DNA of 64,000 bases from Palsa-504 sp963808315 (lineage in GTDB: Bacteria > Actinomycetota > Actinomycetes > Streptosporangiales > Streptosporangiaceae). Every line of letters begins with the position of its first letter. The first letter of the stretch is position 1. A model generated the notes under the pieces. That model ran no database searches, was not told the origin of the DNA, and was given only the letters and a program-made list of their open reading frames with translations. The stretch lies in contig CAWEFK010000001.1 of NCBI GenBank assembly GCA_963808315.1, forward strand, positions 62,001 through 126,000, given 5' to 3'. A program made the translations under genes and the position numbers. Below are positions 26,860 through 35,505 of the stretch, piece by piece.

Positions 26860-27858
26860 TCACCTCCCTCTCACGTACGCCTTGACCAGCTCGGCGGCCA
26901 GCCGCTGCTTGCGCGGCCGCGCCGTGGCGCTGAGCACGTCGTAGTGCTGCGCGCGGATCGCGGCCAGCGCGGCCCGGCCGCCGGCCAGGTAGCCCGCGAC
27001 CGCCAACCGGGCCGCACCCCGCAGCGTGCCGACCAGCGGCGCGCCCGCCTCAAGCAGGGCTTGCGCCCGGTCGACCTCGAACACCATCAGCTTCCTCAGG
27101 GCCGGTCCTGCCGCCGGTTCGGCCAGGTCGGCCTCCGTGCAGCCGTACCGCTCCATGTCCTGCGCCGGCAGGTAAATCCGCCCGTTCCCGAAGTCCTCCG
27201 CCACGTCTTGCCAGTGCTCCGCCAGCTGCAAGGCTGTGCAGATCGTATCGGAAAGCGCGATACGTCCCGGCGTAGCGACGCCGAATATATACAGCACAAT
27301 TTGGCCAACGGGATTGGCGGACAGCTCGCAGTAGTGCTCAAGCTCGGCAAACGTGGCATAGCGGGTGACCGTCTGGTCCTGCCGGTTCGCCTGGATCAGG
27401 TCAAGCAGGGGCTGGGCCGGGACACCGCACTCGGCCACCGTGTCCGCCATCGCTCGCATCACCGGCGTCGTCGGCGTCGACGGGTGGCCGGCGTCGTAGA
27501 TGCGGGCGACATCGGCGGCGAGCTCGTCGAGCAGCCGGAGGCGCAGCTCACCGACGGAAACCGGCGGTCCGCCCCGATAATCGTCCTGCCGAGCGACGTC
27601 TTGCTGAGCGCCCTGCCGAGCGTCTTGCTCAGCGTCTTGCTCATCGTCGCTGCGCGCTTCGTCCCCGATGTCGTCGGTCAGCCGGGCGAAGAAGTACAGG
27701 TTGGTCAGGTGCCGCCGGTACCTGGCCGGCAGCATTCGCAGGGCGACAGGGAAGTTCTCACCGGACGCGTTGGCCACCACGTCCTGCTCACGTGTCACCC
27801 CCGGACGGACGTGCTCGCGCACGCCAGTCCGGTTAGCCTCGCCACCGTCCTCGGCCAC
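26860..27858 (-). CDS. hpnC: hydroxysqualene synthase
   Basis: Squalene/phytoene-synthase family protein, first gene of the operon, converting presqualene diphosphate to hydroxysqualene. It begins the conserved region with ENFPVALRMLPARYRRHLTN, then the aspartate motif FARLTDDIGDEA; the second motif is DVAEDFGNGRIYLPAQDMER. A Gln/Asp-rich insert (DDEQDAEQDARQGAQQDVAR) follows the first motif and is encoded by CTTGCTCAGCG-like repeats. I choose GTG 27858 because GGAAG lies eight bases upstream; a TTG at 27894 is also in frame but lacks a site. Confidence 0.9.
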   Translation of the reverse strand: MAEDGGEANRTGVREHVRPGVTREQDVVANASGENFPVALRMLPARYRRHLTNLYFFARLTDDIGDEARSDDEQDAEQDARQGAQQDVARQDDYRGGPPVSVGELRLRLLDELAADVARIYDAGHPSTPTTPVMRAMADTVAECGVPAQPLLDLIQANRQDQTVTRYATFAELEHYCELSANPVGQIVLYIFGVATPGRIALSDTICTALQLAEHWQDVAEDFGNGRIYLPAQDMERYGCTEADLAEPAAGPALRKLMVFEVDRAQALLEAGAPLVGTLRGAARLAVAGYLAGGRAALAAIRAQHYDVLSATARPRKQRLAAELVKAYVRGR

Positions 27859-28006
27859 AGAGTTATCTTCCAGGTAATGAACAAACAATTGCAAACAATG
27901 ACACGGGCGTCACCTGACGGAGGCGTCGGCTAACTTCCCGCCCGGAACCCGCTGAGCTACACGTTCACTACCGTTCGCACAGTTACCCCGGAGTAAGCCC
28001 AGGTTA

Positions 28007-28039
28007 CATCGCGGAAAAATAGTTTGCATCGGCGAAAAA
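28007..28039. promoter_or_regulatory. paired direct repeats upstream of the hopanoid operon
   Basis: CATCGCGGAAAAA (28007-28019) and CATCGGCGAAAAA (28027-28039) repeat at a 20-base period, placing them on the same face of the helix, 149-181 bases upstream of the hpnC start. They are AT-rich against the local background. A regulator or alternative sigma factor site controlling hopanoid synthesis is inferred. Confidence 0.45.
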
Positions 28040-28120
28040 GGTTATGGTAGTAAATGAACCTGACGCCATTGTCAGTTACCGGGCGGCTAAACCGTATTCG
28101 AGGTCGGGGAAAAGCCGGCC

Positions 28121-29319
28121 TCAGGTCCGCCAGATGAGCACCAGAGCGCAGTCGTCGGAGCCGCCTATCTCCCGCTGCATGGCTGCGACCAGGGCCGGGG
28201 CTCCGGTGGAGAAACCGCTCGACAGCAGGCGCTCGGCCTCGCCGAGCAGCCGGTCGGTGCCCGCGTCGATGTCACGTCCGGGCGACTCGACCATCCCGTC
28301 CGTGTACAGCATCAGCGCGTCGCCGCGCTGGAGCACGCCTCGTTCCCCTTCGGTCGCGGCGCCATGGAGGTCGGCCACGACGCCGAGCACGATGCCGTGG
28401 GCGCGGGTCAGCCGCCAGCGGCCCGCGGCCGCGTCGTAGTGCGCGGCGGGCGGATGGCCGGCCGAGGAGATCATGTACTCCCCCGAGGCCAGGTCCAGCG
28501 ATAGGTGCACCGCGGTGACGAAACCCTCCGTGGTGCCGCCGCGGCGCATGTAGGCATTACACGCGGGCAGGAACTCATCCCTGGGCACCGAACCGAGCAG
28601 GCCGCCGAACGCCCCGGACAGCAGCAGGGCCCTGGTGCCGGCGTCGATCCCCTTGCCGGACACGTCGACCAGGGCCACCTCGAGCACCTTGCCATCGCAG
28701 AACGACACCACGAAGTCGCCGCCGAACGACGAGCCGCCGGCCTGCTCAGCACCAGCGAGGAGGCCCACCCCTCGCCGAGTTCCGGCAGCTTTCCCTGGGC
28801 CCGGATACGGTCCCTGAGCTCCACGAGCATCCGGTCACCGCGCAGGCCCTGGACGCCGAGCTTCTCCCTGGTCCGAGCCAGGACGTCGGCGAAGATAGCG
28901 GTCAGCACGATCGTGGCCACGATCCCGGCCCCGGCCTTGGAGTCCACCACGTCGTAGCTGAGGGCCCCCGCGACGAAGACAAAAAAGATACGCAGCGCCC
29001 GCGGCCACAGCAGCAGCCCGCCCGCCAGGATCGGCAAGATCATCACGCCCGGCGAGAACCACCACTCAGAGACGTGCACGGCGGCGATGGCGATGGCGAT
29101 GGCGAGCAGCGAAAGGGCGAAGGCGAGCCGACGGTTCCTCGTGATGAACTGCTTGGTCAGCTGGGTTCCCAGAGACTGCAGGGCCTGCTTTGCTCGCCGG
29201 CGGCCCGCACCGGGCCGCGCCGGCCGGGGGTTCCGGGAACCGCGGGGTTCCTGGCTTGCCCTCGGTTGAGGCGCGGTCGGCTGCGGCGGGGAAACCATGA
29301 TGCGGGCACTGTATTCCAT
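28121..29319 (-). CDS. membrane-bound PP2C/SpoIIE serine phosphatase, one frameshift
   Basis: The N-terminal frame (MEYSARIMVS start) has a Pro/Arg-rich cytosolic head and three to four membrane helices (LAFALSLLAIAIAIAAVHVS, SPGVMILPILAGGLLLWP and onward), then a linker LRGDRMLVELRDRIRAQGKL. The catalytic SpoIIE domain follows in another frame: SSFGGDFVVSFCDG, LEVALVDVSGKGIDAGTRA, metal-binding YTDGMVESPGRDIDAG and GSDDCALVLI. The frames meet near 28740-28755. Joined length is about 399 residues. Such phosphatases act in partner-switching control of sigma factors by dephosphorylating anti-sigma antagonists; no such partner is adjacent. It lies 262 bases upstream of hpnC on the same strand. 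Confidence 0.85.
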
Positions 29320-29474
29320 GAAGGCCGGGCGGGGAAAAATTTCTGGGCCTGACTGCTCGGTTCGGCGCGCGCGGTTTGGCGCGGCGCGGCTCGGCGCGGT
29401 GCGGTTCGGCGGAGCGGCGCGGCTCGGCGGAAAATCGGTCGCGCGCGCGGCCGAGCCAGGGTACTAAGGCATAC

Positions 29475-30767
29475 ATGACAGAGTCTGCCCGCGGGGGCGC
29501 CGATCGTCCATACCCCATCCGGCCGATCGGCCCGGACGAGTTTGACCGCTTTGAGCTAGTTGACCAGCATGGCTTCCACGGCAGCCCGATGTCGGAGGAC
29601 GTCCGGCGGCGGGTGCTCGAGCGTTTCGAGTACGACCGCAGCCTGGCCGCCTTCGACGGCGACACGGCCGTCGGCGTCACCCTCATCTACAGCTTCCAGC
29701 TGAGCGTGCCCGGACAGGAGGTCCTGCCGGCCGCCGGGGTGACCTGGGTCTCGGTGCTGCCCACCCACAGGCGGCGCGGCGTGCTCAGCAGCATCATGCG
29801 CCGCCAGCTGGACGACATCCGCGATCGCGGTGAGCCGATTGCGGTGCTCTGGGCCTCGGAGGCGGGGATCTACTCCAGGTTCGGCTACGGCCGCGCCAGC
29901 TGGCACCTCGGCTTTAGCTTCATGCGCGGCGAGGGCACGCTGGCCAAGACGGTGCCTGCCGATCCGGCTCTGGCGCTGCGCCTGGTCGAACCGTCGGATG
30001 CCCTGTCCGAGCTGGCCAAGGTTTTCGACACGGTGCTGGCGTCCCGGCCGGGTCTGTTCGCCCGCAGTGAGTCGTGGTGGCAGCGGATGATCTACGATCC
30101 GGTCGAGGAGCGGCACGGTGCGAGCCCGCTGCGCTGCCTGCTCGCCGAGGACGACAGCGGGCCACGCGGCTACGCGCTGTACTCGGCTCTCGGCCAGCCG
30201 GACACCGGGGCGTTCCTGCCGGCCGGCATCCTGACCGTGCGCGAGTTGATGTCCGTCGACCCGGTGGCCAGCGCCGCGCTGTGGACCGACCTGCTCAGCC
30301 GGGACCTGACGACCGAGTTCCACGCCCGGCTGCGCCCGGTCGATGATCCGCTGCTGACCCAGCTGACCGATCCCCGGCGGGCCCGGCCGCAGCTGGCCGA
30401 CGGTCTGTGGGTGCGGATCATCGATATAGCGGGCGCGCTGGCCGGGCGCCGTTATTCCTGCCCGGTCGACGTGGTCCTCGACGTGCGGGACGACCTCATG
30501 CCGTCGAACGCGGGGCGCTGGCGGCTGTCCACCACTGCCAGCGCGAGCGACGCGGGGCGGGGACTGACGGCATCGTGCGTTCGGGTCACCTCGGCGGCCG
30601 ACGTGGCGCTGGATATCACCCAGCTCGGCGCCGCCTACCTGGGCGGCACCAGGATCGGCGCGCTCGCGGAAGCTGGACTCGTCACCGAGCTGCGGCCCGG
30701 TGCCTGGCGACAGCTCTCCGCCGCCATGACCTGGGATCCCGCGCCCTGGTGCCCGGTCATCTTCTGA
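29475..30767 (+). CDS. Eis-like GNAT family N-acetyltransferase
   Basis: Protein of 430 residues with the Eis architecture: an N-terminal GNAT domain with the acetyl-CoA loop VSVLPTHRRRGVLSSIMRRQ and AVLWASEAGIYSRFGYGRAS, a second GNAT-like domain, and a C-terminal sterol-carrier-protein-like region whose end, TWDPAPWCPVIF, supplies the terminal carboxylate used by Eis. Family members acetylate aminoglycosides or protein lysines. The ATG at 29475 lies within the conserved length; an earlier in-frame start at 29376 would translate a degenerate CGGCTCGGCGCGG repeat region. Confidence 0.9.
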   Translation: MTESARGGADRPYPIRPIGPDEFDRFELVDQHGFHGSPMSEDVRRRVLERFEYDRSLAAFDGDTAVGVTLIYSFQLSVPGQEVLPAAGVTWVSVLPTHRRRGVLSSIMRRQLDDIRDRGEPIAVLWASEAGIYSRFGYGRASWHLGFSFMRGEGTLAKTVPADPALALRLVEPSDALSELAKVFDTVLASRPGLFARSESWWQRMIYDPVEERHGASPLRCLLAEDDSGPRGYALYSALGQPDTGAFLPAGILTVRELMSVDPVASAALWTDLLSRDLTTEFHARLRPVDDPLLTQLTDPRRARPQLADGLWVRIIDIAGALAGRRYSCPVDVVLDVRDDLMPSNAGRWRLSTTASASDAGRGLTASCVRVTSAADVALDITQLGAAYLGGTRIGALAEAGLVTELRPGAWRQLSAAMTWDPAPWCPVIF

Positions 30768-31241
30768 GACGTTTGGCGCTGCCTGGCACGGATTGTAGCG
30801 AGGACAGAGCGTCGCCCCGGGATGGGACGAGCGCGAGAACGCGCGGGATGGGGGTTGGCGCATCGCAGCGGCATAGGCCCGCTGTGACCCACCATCGCTC
30901 TTCCCCAGGCCGCACTCCCGCTCGCCGCCCGGCGCCGGCCCAAGGTATGGATGTGGCACCCGGCACACGGGAATGTGCACGTTGCAGCACCCACCACAAT
31001 CCGGCGTGACACGCAAGTGACGGGAAACGTGCGCTGTGACGCCTGAGGCCGGTTAGCGCCTCCCGGCGGAGGCGGGCGGCCAGATCACCGACCCAGGACG
31101 GATCCCGGTGACGCCCGTGGAGGCTGTGGCCAGCGTTCCGTGGTGTGGTGCGGATCATCTTGACCTCGTGAGCCCCTCAAGGCCCGCTAGCCGGCTAGTG
31201 CCGCGTCAGGTCATATCCGCCCGCTTCCAGCCAGCTTTCAC

Positions 31242-31386
31242 GGGGTCAGAACCCCGGACCTGACCTACGTAGGACCATCGGTGTTGCTTGGGCAACTACG
31301 TTGGACCATCGGTGTTGCTGCAGAGCGGGAGCGCCCGGGACGGGTGTGCCAGGCGAGGCGGGTGGTGTCCGCGGGATTCTGACCCC
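31242..31386 (+). mobile_element. MITE-like structured element, copy 2 (intact ends)
   Basis: A 145-base segment bounded by perfect 10-base inverted repeats GGGGTCAGAA and TTCTGACCCC. Inside are two direct copies of GGACCATCGGTGTTGC around the stem-loop GTTGC-TTGG-GCAAC, then GCAGAGCGGGAGCGCCCGG. A second copy lies inverted at 11091-11224. No coding capacity. It sits in the long gap 30768-31643, where I find no convincing gene; the mobile nature is inferred from ends and dispersal. Confidence 0.65.
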
Positions 31387-31643
31387 TCACCGGACGTGAC
31401 CTTGCCCCACCGGGTAACTGGGTAACCGGGCGGACGCTGGCTGCTGAGGCAGCTTGTCTTGCCTGCGTACCCGGGCCACGCGACCGCCGGCACGATGGAA
31501 ACCCGGGCGGCTACGGCCGGCCTGATGCTCTACCGCGCAGGCTCGACGGATGCGAGTCGTGAGCACGATCACGGCTTGCGGGTCACGGTTTCGTGGTGGG
31601 CGACGGTGCTCGTGGCCGGAGGGGTGCGAGACACTGAGGCGAA

Positions 31644-31844
31644 ATGAAAGGTAATGCTGTGCCCGCGATGAAGGTGACGATTAGCGCCGCAATGCGCGCT
31701 CGCGATGTTTCGCGGCCGCGGCCCGAGCAACTCGTAGAGGCCGAGGCGGCCGAGGACAGCGCGCCGCGGCGGGGGTGGGCGAAGGCGACGGGCGAGCCGG
31801 GAGCAAACGAGCCAGACGCGGATGACGTGGATGGGGCCGCCTGA
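31644..31844 (+). CDS. possible small protein
   Basis: Open frame of 66 residues starting ATGAAAGG after GAGGCGA, or at the internal ATG (31668) giving MKVTISAAMRARDVSRPRPE. The first half has a natural-looking composition (SAAMRARDVSRPRPEQLVEA) and the second half is acidic and glycine-rich, ending inside a 25-base tandem repeat. I do not recognise it. No promoter is evident. Confidence 0.4.
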   Translation: MKGNAVPAMKVTISAAMRARDVSRPRPEQLVEAEAAEDSAPRRGWAKATGEPGANEPDADDVDGAA

Positions 31845-31896
31845 GCTGGACGCGGATGGGGCCGCCTGAGCTGGACGCGGATGGGGCCGCCTGAGC
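31829..31896 (+). repeat. 25-base tandem repeat, 2.7 units
   Basis: Unit begins GGATGGGGCCGCCTGAGCTG, with almost no divergence between copies. It overlaps the 3' end of the possible small gene, each unit carrying an in-frame TGA, so loss of the first stop would extend little. Confidence 0.8.
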
Positions 31897-32060
31897 CGGG
31901 GTGGATGCGGCGGGTCTTCACTTCCAAAACCCGCGTGGTGTGATTCCAGGTAGACGCGCAGGGGGGCCAGCCGGCCAGACCCGGCCAGCGAGGGCGCCGG
32001 GCCATCACGCCAGGACGGAGCGAGGCGGGATGGCCCGGAAATCCCGGCGGGTGGAGGAGG

Positions 32061-32106
32061 GCGGGCGGGAATCGGGCTGGGCGGGCGGGAATCGGGCGGG
32101 GCGGGG
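32061..32106 (+). repeat. G-rich duplicated tract downstream of the DsbA-like gene
   Basis: Two copies of GCGGGCGGGAATCGGGCTGG in tandem followed by GCGGGG, directly beside the minus-strand stop at 32107. It has enough closely spaced G-runs to form a G-quadruplex on the plus strand. Confidence 0.65.
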
Positions 32107-32739
32107 TTAGTCGAAGATCGGGTCGCGGGTGCGGGAGCGCTTCAGCTCGAAGAAGCCGTCGACGCCGGCGATCAGCAGGACGCCGTCCCAGAGCTGGGCG
32201 GCGGCTTCGCCGCGCGGGATGGGCGACATGACCGGGCCGAAGACCGACATGCCGTTCACCGAGATGACCGGGGTACCGACGTCGTAGCCGACCCGGTTGA
32301 TGCCCTCGGCGTGCGAGGCGCGCACGGCCGCGTCGTATTCGGTCGAGTCCATCGCGGCCACCAGATCGGCGGGCAGGCCCGCCTCGGCCAGCGCGGCCGA
32401 GATCGTCTCGGCGTCCTTCGGTGCCTTCTCGTGGTGGAAACGCGTGCCGAGCGCGGTGTACAGCGGGCCGAGGACCTCGGGTCCGTGGGCCTGCTCCGCG
32501 GCGATCAGCACCCGGACCGGGCCCCAAGCGGACCGCATGGCTTCCTGGTACTGCTCCGGCAGGTCGTCTTTGCCCTCGTTCAGCGCGGCCAGGCTCATCA
32601 CGTGCCACGCCACCTTGACCGGGCGGACCTTCTCCACCTCAAGGATCCAGCGTGAAGCGATCCAGGCCCACGGGCAGATAGGGTCAAACCAGAAATCGAC
32701 TAGCGTTGGCTCCTGCTGCGTAGGTTCCTGCTGCGTCAT
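32107..32739 (-). CDS. DsbA-family protein, mycothiol-dependent nitroreductase-like, CPWA active site
   Basis: Protein of 210 residues closely following Mycobacterium Rv2466c in layout: DFWFDPICPWAWIASRWILE, HVMSLAALNEGKDDLPEQYQ, AWGPVRVLIAAEQAHG, DVGTPVISVNG and VFGPVMSPIPRGE. Rv2466c uses a CPWC redox pair with mycothiol. Here the second cysteine is alanine (CPWA), leaving a single thiol, so a monothiol mechanism or a changed role is expected. ATG 32739 has GAGGAGCGCGC upstream. Divergent from pepN, with 123 bases between. Confidence 0.88.
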   Translation of the reverse strand: MTQQEPTQQEPTLVDFWFDPICPWAWIASRWILEVEKVRPVKVAWHVMSLAALNEGKDDLPEQYQEAMRSAWGPVRVLIAAEQAHGPEVLGPLYTALGTRFHHEKAPKDAETISAALAEAGLPADLVAAMDSTEYDAAVRASHAEGINRVGYDVGTPVISVNGMSVFGPVMSPIPRGEAAAQLWDGVLLIAGVDGFFELKRSRTRDPIFD

Positions 32740-32862
32740 GCGCGCTCCTCAACGAAATAAGTCGGGCCTGGGCCGCTTTGACGCGGTCCTGGCAGCGACA
32801 ACCCCACGGCAGGACTACGAATTCCGCCCAGGGGTCCGACCCAGGCAGAAAGGGATCACCCG

Positions 32863-35457
32863 GTGACATCGAACCTGACTCGCGACGAGGCCACGACACG
32901 CTCGGCGCTCATCCAGGTCACCTCGTACGAGGTGGAACTTGACCTGATGAGCTCCGACGACGCGTTCGGCTCGGTTAGCGTGATCAGGTTCGGCTGCGGC
33001 GCACCTGGCTCATCGACCTTCGTCAACCTGACCGCGCCTGCGGTGCGGGACATCACCCTGAACTCCGAGCCGGTCAGCCTCGAGAGGTTCGACGGCGACC
33101 GGATCACCCTGGATGACCTGGCCGCCGACAACATACTCCGGGTCGTGGCCGAGTGCGCCTACTCGCGCAGCGGCGAGGGCCTGCACCGGTTCACCGATCC
33201 CGCGGACGGGCGGGTCTACCTGTACTCAGACCTGGAGACCTTCGACGCGCACCGGGTCTACGCCTGCTTCGACCAGCCGGACATGAAGGCCAGCTACGAG
33301 CTGACCGTTACCGCCCCCGCGGACTGGCTGGTGGTGTCGAACATGGCCGCCGAGTCCACCACAGCGGCCACAGCGGCCGCCGAGGGGCTCTGCTGGCACT
33401 TCCCGCCGACGCCGGTGATGCCGACCTACATCACGGCGATCGCGGCCGGCCCATATCACGTGGTCAGGGACGAGCACGACGGCATTCCTCTCGGCGTGTT
33501 CTGCCGCCAGTCGCTGGCCTCCTACCTCGACGCCGACGAAATCCTGGAGGTCACCCGCCAGGGCTTCGATTTTTTCCACAGCTCGTTCGGCATCAAGTAC
33601 CCGTTCGGCAAGTATGACCAGCTTTTCGTGCCGGAATTCAAAGAAGGCGCGATGGAGAACGCGGGCTGCGTCACGTTCGTGGAGGCGTACATTTTCCGGT
33701 CCCGGGTCACCGACTTCGCCCGCGAGGCCCGGGCCGAGACGATCCTGCACGAAATGGCGCACATGTGGTTCGGCGACCTGGTCACGATGCGGTGGTGGGA
33801 CGATCTGTGGCTGAACGAGTCCTTCGCCACCTGGGCCGGCACGCTCGCGCAGGCCGAGGCCACCCGGTGGACCTCGGCATGGACCACGTTCGCCCAGCTC
33901 TACAAGGCCTGGGCCTACCGGCAGGACCAGATGCCCTCCACCCACCCGATTGCCGCCGACATTCCCGACATCGAAGCGGTGGAGGTGAACTTCGACGGGA
34001 TCACCTACGCCAAGGGCGCCGCCGTGCTCAAGCAGCTGGTGGCGTACGTCGGCCGGGACAACTTCCTGGATGGTGTCCGGAAGTATTTCGCCGGGCACGC
34101 GTTCGGCAACGCGACGCTGGCGGACCTGCTGGCCGCGCTGGAGGAAACCTCGGGCCGCGATCTGGCCTCGTGGTCCGTCGAATGGCTACAGACCGCCGGG
34201 GTGAACACGCTGCGGCCGTCCTACTCGGTCGGCGCGGATGGCAGGTTCACCGAATTCGTGGTCGAGCAGGAAGCCGCCGCCTCCCACCCCGTGCTCCGCT
34301 CGCACCGCATCGCCATCGGCCTTTACGACCGAACGGACGCGGGTCTCACCCGCCGGGCTCGCATCGAGACCGACGTGGCCGGGCCGCGCACGGTGATATC
34401 CGAACTGGCCGGCCAGCTGCGCCCGGACCTCGTCCTCGTCAACGACGACGACCTCAGCTACGCCAAGATCCGGCTCGACGAGCACTCGCTGCACACCCTG
34501 ATCGGCTCGCCGGAATCCGGGGCGCCCGCGGGCATCGCGACGTTCACGGACTCGTTGCCGGCCGCGCTGTGCTGGTCCGCGGCCTGGGACATGGCCCGCG
34601 ACGGCGAGATGGCGGCGCGCGACTACGTCCGGCTGGTGATGTCCGGCATCTCCTCGGTGGCCGATATCAGCGTGGTACAGACCCTGCTGCGGCAGGCGGG
34701 CCAGGCGGTGCGCCGGTTCGCCGACCCCAGCTGGCGCGCCACCGGGCTGGCCCTGATGGCCAGCACGCTGCGCGAACTGCTGGGCCGCGCCCCAGCCGGG
34801 TCGGACATCCAGCTCGCCTACGCTCGCGCGTTCGCGGGCGTGGCCACGTCCGGCCCCGACCTGGCCCTGCTCGCCGGGCTGCTCGACGGCTCGGTGGTGC
34901 TGCCGGGGCTGAGCATCGACACCGACCTGCGCTGGTCCCTGCTCGGCCGCCTGATCAGCCGCGGCAACACCGCGGGCGGCCCGCAGGGCGACGGCGTCCG
35001 GGTCTTCGGGGCGCAGGACATCGACGCGGAGCTGGCCAGGGACGCCACCGACGCGGGCGAAAGGAACGCCGCGGCGTGCCGCGCCGCGATCCCGTCGGCC
35101 CAGGCCAAGCAGCAGACCTGGGAGACGCTGACCGGAGGCAAGCAAACCCTGGCGACCTTCCGGGCCACGCTGGGCGGCTTCGCCGACCCGGATCAGCCCG
35201 AGCTCCTGGAGCCGTACCAGGCGAAGTACTTCGAGGTGTTGGGGAGCGTGTGGCGCGACTGGTCATCGGCGATGGCGCAGGATTTCGTCGAAGGCGCCTA
35301 CACGATAGGGGCGATCTCGCCGGCCACGGTCGAGGCGACCGACGCCTACATCGCGGCCGAGCAGCCGCCCGCCGCATTGCACCGACTGCTCGCCGAGGGC
35401 CGCGACGACGTCCTGCGCGCGCTGCGCGCCCAAGCCCGCGACCGTCAGGCCAGCTAG
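32863..35457 (+). CDS. pepN: aminopeptidase N (M1 metallopeptidase)
   Basis: Cytosolic zinc aminopeptidase of 864 residues. The exopeptidase motif is GAMENAGCVTF and the zinc site HEMAHMWFGDLVTMRWWDDL followed by WLNESFATW (HExxH-18-E). The N-terminal beta-domain and the long helical C-terminal domain (ERAP1-like) have normal length. The GTG at 32863 follows AAAGGGA. No operon partner: the upstream gene is divergent and the downstream gene convergent. Confidence 0.95.
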   Translation: MTSNLTRDEATTRSALIQVTSYEVELDLMSSDDAFGSVSVIRFGCGAPGSSTFVNLTAPAVRDITLNSEPVSLERFDGDRITLDDLAADNILRVVAECAYSRSGEGLHRFTDPADGRVYLYSDLETFDAHRVYACFDQPDMKASYELTVTAPADWLVVSNMAAESTTAATAAAEGLCWHFPPTPVMPTYITAIAAGPYHVVRDEHDGIPLGVFCRQSLASYLDADEILEVTRQGFDFFHSSFGIKYPFGKYDQLFVPEFKEGAMENAGCVTFVEAYIFRSRVTDFAREARAETILHEMAHMWFGDLVTMRWWDDLWLNESFATWAGTLAQAEATRWTSAWTTFAQLYKAWAYRQDQMPSTHPIAADIPDIEAVEVNFDGITYAKGAAVLKQLVAYVGRDNFLDGVRKYFAGHAFGNATLADLLAALEETSGRDLASWSVEWLQTAGVNTLRPSYSVGADGRFTEFVVEQEAAASHPVLRSHRIAIGLYDRTDAGLTRRARIETDVAGPRTVISELAGQLRPDLVLVNDDDLSYAKIRLDEHSLHTLIGSPESGAPAGIATFTDSLPAALCWSAAWDMARDGEMAARDYVRLVMSGISSVADISVVQTLLRQAGQAVRRFADPSWRATGLALMASTLRELLGRAPAGSDIQLAYARAFAGVATSGPDLALLAGLLDGSVVLPGLSIDTDLRWSLLGRLISRGNTAGGPQGDGVRVFGAQDIDAELARDATDAGERNAAACRAAIPSAQAKQQTWETLTGGKQTLATFRATLGGFADPDQPELLEPYQAKYFEVLGSVWRDWSSAMAQDFVEGAYTIGAISPATVEATDAYIAAEQPPAALHRLLAEGRDDVLRALRAQARDRQAS

Positions 35458-35461
35458 GCGA

Positions 35462-35485
35462 GGGGCGGGGCGGGGCGGGGCGGGG
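35462..35485 (+). repeat. (GGGGC)n tract, G-quadruplex-capable
   Basis: Five G4 runs separated by single C residues, immediately after the pepN stop and 20 bases before the stop of the convergent gene. Single-base loops favour a very stable quadruplex. Confidence 0.7.
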
Positions 35486-35505
35486 ATAACAGAACTGGGG
35501 ATCCT

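Noticed and set aside
18613..27858. Idea that the operon makes carotenoids (CrtB/CrtI-like enzymes)
   Set aside because: The presence of shc, hpnH and the HpnG domain together with HpnC/D/E-type motifs makes squalene and hopanoid synthesis the better reading.
30757..31158. 133-codon minus-strand frame in the gap after the Eis-like gene
   Set aside because: Some natural-looking stretches, but no recognisable domain or ribosome binding site, and it overlaps the 3' end of the acetyltransferase gene; left uncalled.
31489..31504. GGCACGATGGAAAC shared with 41920-41933
   Set aside because: Fourteen bases alone in GC-rich DNA is too little to claim a repeat, and flanks do not align.
31829..31896. 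Tandem repeat considered as a CRISPR fragment
   Set aside because: Units are contiguous without spacers and no cas gene is present.
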